A program made the position numbers and the translations under genes. The notes beneath the pieces are model-generated. The model was not told the DNA's origin. It searched no databases and was given only the letters and a program-made list of their open reading frames with translations. A DNA stretch of 37,913 bases from Trileptium ribeirensis (taxonomy: Eukaryota; Nematoda; Enoplea; Enoplida; Thoracostomopsidae), in contig JASANE010011653.1 in NCBI GenBank assembly GCA_030248225.1, forward strand, positions 1-37,913, written 5' to 3'. Positions 34,461 to 37,913 of this stretch are shown here, one piece after another. The first letter of the stretch is position 1. The number at the start of each line of letters is the position of its first letter.

Positions 34461-36351
34461 TAATGAACTTAATTCCGAGAACCAGCAGTTGAACTGGCGT
34501 AACTTTTGTCTCGTTGAAGCAAGGTGTATGCGAAAGTCCCTAGTAAATTTTCAATCTAGCGGAGAATGCGGGTTGAATTTGTTTAACGACTCTTAAAATT
34601 TTTATTCCTAGGTTCAAGTGATCAAACAAAGAATAACAGAAGGCCATCCACGTCAGTGCTTGGGACATTCTTGGCCACAAGCCGCAACGGGCAGTGCCTG
34701 CTCGTCTGAGCGGACCAAACAGAAAGGTCCCTATCGTCTCGAAATCAAGCAAAGCGTAACTCGGTGTGTGTGGAACAAAGTTTATTTACATGATCAATGT
34801 CTACTGTCGGGACGAGTGTCTCTTATCACTTATTAATGGGGCGAAGTGTATCAACTCGAGAGACTCGGCAGTACTCGCAACTATTGCTTCGGTTCATTAG
34901 AGCATGGGGCGCAGGGCACTAGAGAGGCAAACGGAAACGGAGCATGCTGATACTCGCGCGTACGCGGACTAGGGGCGGTTATCCCTGATTGACTCAATGT
35001 TAGCGTAATTCTTCAGCTATGGGGCGCTTAAAGCAGGGGCCCTAGAGTGCTTCGGAGGTTGCTCCTTAAAGCTGGTCATCTTGAACGTTGTTCCTCTATA
35101 CGCGGCGACTGGCGGTAGACGGAGTTAAAGAACAAAGACAGCGACGGGGTTGATTATGCGAGTTCTACTCTGGCACATAAAACACAGCCAGTTTGGTACT
35201 CAATATAAGACCAGCGATAAGATACTCCGAGGGGTGCCGACTAATTTACCCTAGCGACACGTTCATGGAAATGCCGACACCCTGATTCGTTACAAATTTT
35301 CCGGTGGTTTTGTCTACTAAACCGTACGACTGACCGAAGGGAGCGCAACAGAAGGGGGAGATGGAATAATTCGTCAGATCCTGGACAGTGGGGGTTGGTC
35401 GTAGCGTGAAAACAGCACGATACGATCTCCTGAGCAATTTCCGGGCAGCCCCAAGGGCGAGCCTGGTTATTTTAAGTTTAGTGCAACTGCACGGCCAATT
35501 TTATAGGAGGTTCGATGGGGGTACGTCACACAGGCAGTATACGCCCTGCCGATCAATTATCCGTCCTCATTTCCTGACCTTGGGGTCGTTTTATACTATG
35601 GGGGCACGGGGCACGCGTCCGCGTTTTTTCTTTTCTCTTTGGTTGTTTTCTCTTCGTCTCTCCCTATCGACGACTTTATCGTCCTAGAATTCCCCTTGCA
35701 GGATCGACTCTACTCAATGGCAGAACAGGAAAAGACATAAACTAAACTAGAGCATCGTCATGCGCAGTATATAGCCTAACGGGCAACCCAGGATAAATAG
35801 TGAAATCCGGCTAAACTCAGCGATCAACTTGTTTCGAAGAAAAGTCGGGGTTTTGCACCGCTAGCCATGGGGCCAAGATGGCCCAAGTGACGAGTTGAGT
35901 TTTCTCTATTGTCAGGTGTGATTTAAATATTTTATTTTGAAGGTGCGAACACGACGAGTGTCTATCGCAAGAAGTATCGACGGAAAAATCCATGCTGGGC
36001 CATGCGGCCGCTTTCTCTCAGCTAACTCTAAAGGGAAGACAATGTAGTTTTATTACGATGAACACTCGTAAGTTTGATCGTTTTAGTGGTATATTTTAGA
36101 GTACACCAAAATAATAGTTTAATATCAATCGCTCAAGATGCCCAAGACGGGACTCGATGTGTGGAGGTTTGTCAACGAACTTATTAGACTGCCTATGAAC
36201 GGCCTGTCACTGTTACATTTGGGGAAACTAAACCCCCATACTCTCGGTTCTTTTCTTGACTTACAATATTTGATCCGGGACAGCAATTGCTAGTTCCCTT
36301 CCACGAGACGGAAGATGTCTGCGCGGGACCTCCAACCTTCGAATTCCATTC
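34461..36351. other. No supported gene
   Basis: Higher-GC, repeat-like sequence. Short open frames at 34540-34836 and 35246-35687 overlap on opposite strands. One hairpin GGACC/GGTCC lies at 34712-34730. Nothing recognisable. Confidence 0.35.
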
Positions 36352-36475
36352 CAAACGGAAAAAACGAAAAGCACGAGAAAGCACAAATTGGAGTAAAACC
36401 ATACTACAAAATTCAAGCGTCGGAGCCGGTCAGTAAAGTCAAACCGATCTCCGCGCTGCCGATGTCGAACTGATT
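36352..36475. repeat. Dispersed repeat family B, copy 2, with long stem-loop
   Basis: Direct copy of 5480-5585, 31 kb away. The composite stem is AGCG/CGCT, CGGAG/CTCCG and CGGT/ACCG (36416-36457). The middle segment differs from copy 1 at one base pair, changed on both arms. Confidence 0.72.
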
Positions 36476-36850
36476 CCAAGAGTCGACGCGTTGGTCGTAA
36501 CGTCGACTTTCGGCCTATATTGTGGGATGGCGATTTTGTCGCCATCCAATCGTTGACGATTTCTAGACGCCCAGTTTTTTGGGGTTTTAGTTCAGTGTCC
36601 AATTGGGGACACTTCCAGAAATTCGAATTTGACAGCTACCGTAAGCCGTCGTTGTCTTTAGGGAGAGTCGGCTTCAATCGAACTTGCCGACATCAAACTT
36701 GATCCCTCCGAGTAAGGTCAGCCATCTGCGATTTCTGCCCCGATTTTCTCATGAAATCCGAGCTTTTAAGCTCAAAATTTCTGCAATTAATGCCGGATGT
36801 TCTTCGAAATCAAATCATACGCCCACGTTCTTAAGACGACATCCGGTCAC
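36476..36850. repeat. Hairpin-dense block, right flank
   Basis: Perfect stems AGTCGACG/CGTCGACT (36481-36508), GGATGGCGA/TCGCCATCC (36525-36547), AGTGTCC/GGACACT (36594-36613), GAGCTT/AAGCTC (36760-36773) and CCGGATGT/ACATCCGG (36793-36846), plus a looser AAGCCG/CGGCTT pair near 36643-36675. Same texture as 6.6-7.6 kb. Confidence 0.75.
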
Positions 36851-37490
36851 AAAATGGTTATATCACCACACAATTCCCCGCAATGTCCTCAAAAGTTGCA
36901 ATCTGCCCCGTCTTTTGGATTGTTTAAGCTTTCCTGCTTTAATTGGGTCGGCAAACAACGGCATCTCCTTTATGGGCTTGATGTGCCGCTCGTCGATTCA
37001 ACTCGATCGCGTTGTGGAAAGTGATCCTAGTCGCGAGGACACCTCAAAATGTCGAGAAAACCATTTTCGATCATGATTTCTAGCTGATATAGCTGATTCC
37101 CGTATGTTCCAGGGGGGAACCAATGACGGGAATCGGCCCATTTCGACGTTGGGGGTAGAACATCCTCCAAGGGATTCCTAACGGGATGGGGGTCCTATTC
37201 TGAGGCCACAGAAACCCACGGGAGGACCTTAAACGCACCCTCCGTCCATTCTAGTCTTCTGCGTCCTGTCCATCAACTATCAAATTAAAGCAAAATTTGT
37301 ACGTTTTGTCCTCGTCCGTCCGATTCATGGTATGTCCTTACATATGTAACAGGCCCGTTCCGCCCGTTACGTGTCTTTTACACGTTTTCAACGCTGAAAT
37401 TGCTTAAAGCCGTCCTAAATTGAACCAGATAAGGTTTACAGGAGCAAAATCTGCTGGTGAAACAGGGTGCCATGGCTGCCGATCAGAGTG
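36851..37490. other. No supported gene
   Basis: An open plus-strand frame covers 36684-37076, but it runs through the hairpins and has no known domain. Hairpins GTAAC/GTTAC (37346-37370) and ACGTGT/ACACGT (37369-37385) adjoin each other. Confidence 0.35.
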
Positions 37491-37493
37491 TTG

Positions 37494-37573
37494 TTTATTG
37501 CTATATTGCACATGCCTTTTATCAGTACTATGCTTTATTGCTATATTGCACATGCCTTTTATCAGTACTATGC
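37494..37573. repeat. Perfect 40-bp tandem duplication
   Basis: Bases 37494-37533 are repeated without change at 37534-37573 (TTTATTGCTATATTGCACAT...). A recent event or an assembly artefact. Confidence 0.95.
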
Positions 37574-37913
37574 TTTCTGCCGCTATATGATTTGCCATTG
37601 CATGATATGTCTTACGTTTACATAATTGGATAAGATGCAAGTGAGCCCCGACAATTTGATCAAACCCAGAAAGACAATGAATGTAGGAGAGTGCTTAACT
37701 AACTAGGATAGAAAACCCAAACGGAACTCGACCAACAACATCTGTTTCTTCAAAATTCCGACCGTCCGGGAATAGGAGGCCTTTGACAATTTAAGGGACT
37801 GGGAAGTGATCGAAATCAAGACTCTCAATTTTACCTGGTTCGAGCGAACCATGGCCTAATGGTTGCAAAAGTAAGCTGAAACAAATGGGTTACGGTAGTT
37901 TCCGACTGTTCGG
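37574..37913. other. Right edge, no supported gene
   Basis: No recognisable coding sequence. A GGTTCG/CGAACC stem with a two-base loop lies at about 37838-37851. It is not part of a tRNA. Confidence 0.4.

Noticed and set aside
36684..37076. 130-codon plus-strand frame
   Set aside because: Crosses several hairpins and shows no known domain.
37838..37900. Possible tRNA T-arm from GGTTCGAGCGAACC
   Set aside because: No matching acceptor, D or anticodon arms at tRNA spacing. It is another short palindrome.

Overview
The window reads as nuclear DNA of an animal. The evidence is one intron-split gene on the minus strand whose exons translate into the third RCC1-like domain (RLD3) of HERC2, a giant HECT-type ubiquitin ligase of metazoans. 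Introns have GT-AG (one GC-AG) borders, and the introns carry hAT-type and Tc1/mariner-type MITEs. The species cannot be named from the sequence. The exon sequences are clearly diverged from vertebrate HERC2, so an invertebrate is likely.

Layout. Bases 1-9,200 hold no gene I can support. They are made of old tandem and dispersed repeats, unusually rich in short stem-loops. Bases 9,200-11,370 are AT-rich with a degenerate tandem repeat and no recognised exon. Bases 11,372-32,568 carry ten consecutive HERC2 exons (minus strand, 1,764 nt, 588 codons, frame preserved through all nine introns). The introns hold tandem arrays (13.2-14.4 kb, 16.7-17.0 kb, 22.3-22.9 kb), a 2.1-kb foldback element with about 300-bp inverted arms (27.9-30.0 kb), two small hAT-like elements with perfect 8-bp target duplications (17,474-17,871 and 30,548-31,010) and a 74-bp mariner-type MITE (27,577-27,650). 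Bases 32,600-37,913 hold recent tandem duplications and then a second hairpin-rich repeat region that shares two dispersed repeat families with the left flank.

Gene content and function. The exons cover the sequence just before RLD3 and all seven RLD3 blades. The exon for the linker to the HECT domain, and the HECT domain itself, should lie beyond 11,372 in the minus direction. I could not find them in the remaining 11.4 kb, so either a large intron follows or the sequence is interrupted or misjoined.

Most unusual signal. The flanks contain dozens of short hairpins (stems 5-11 bp, loops 2-12 nt). Where diverged copies can be compared (1.5 kb vs 34 kb; 5.5 kb vs 36.4 kb; the 46-bp array at 8.8-9.1 kb; the 173-bp array at 4.0-4.6 kb), both stem arms have changed together so that pairing is kept. 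That points either to selection on a folded RNA or DNA, or to a template-switch mutation process that repairs palindromes.
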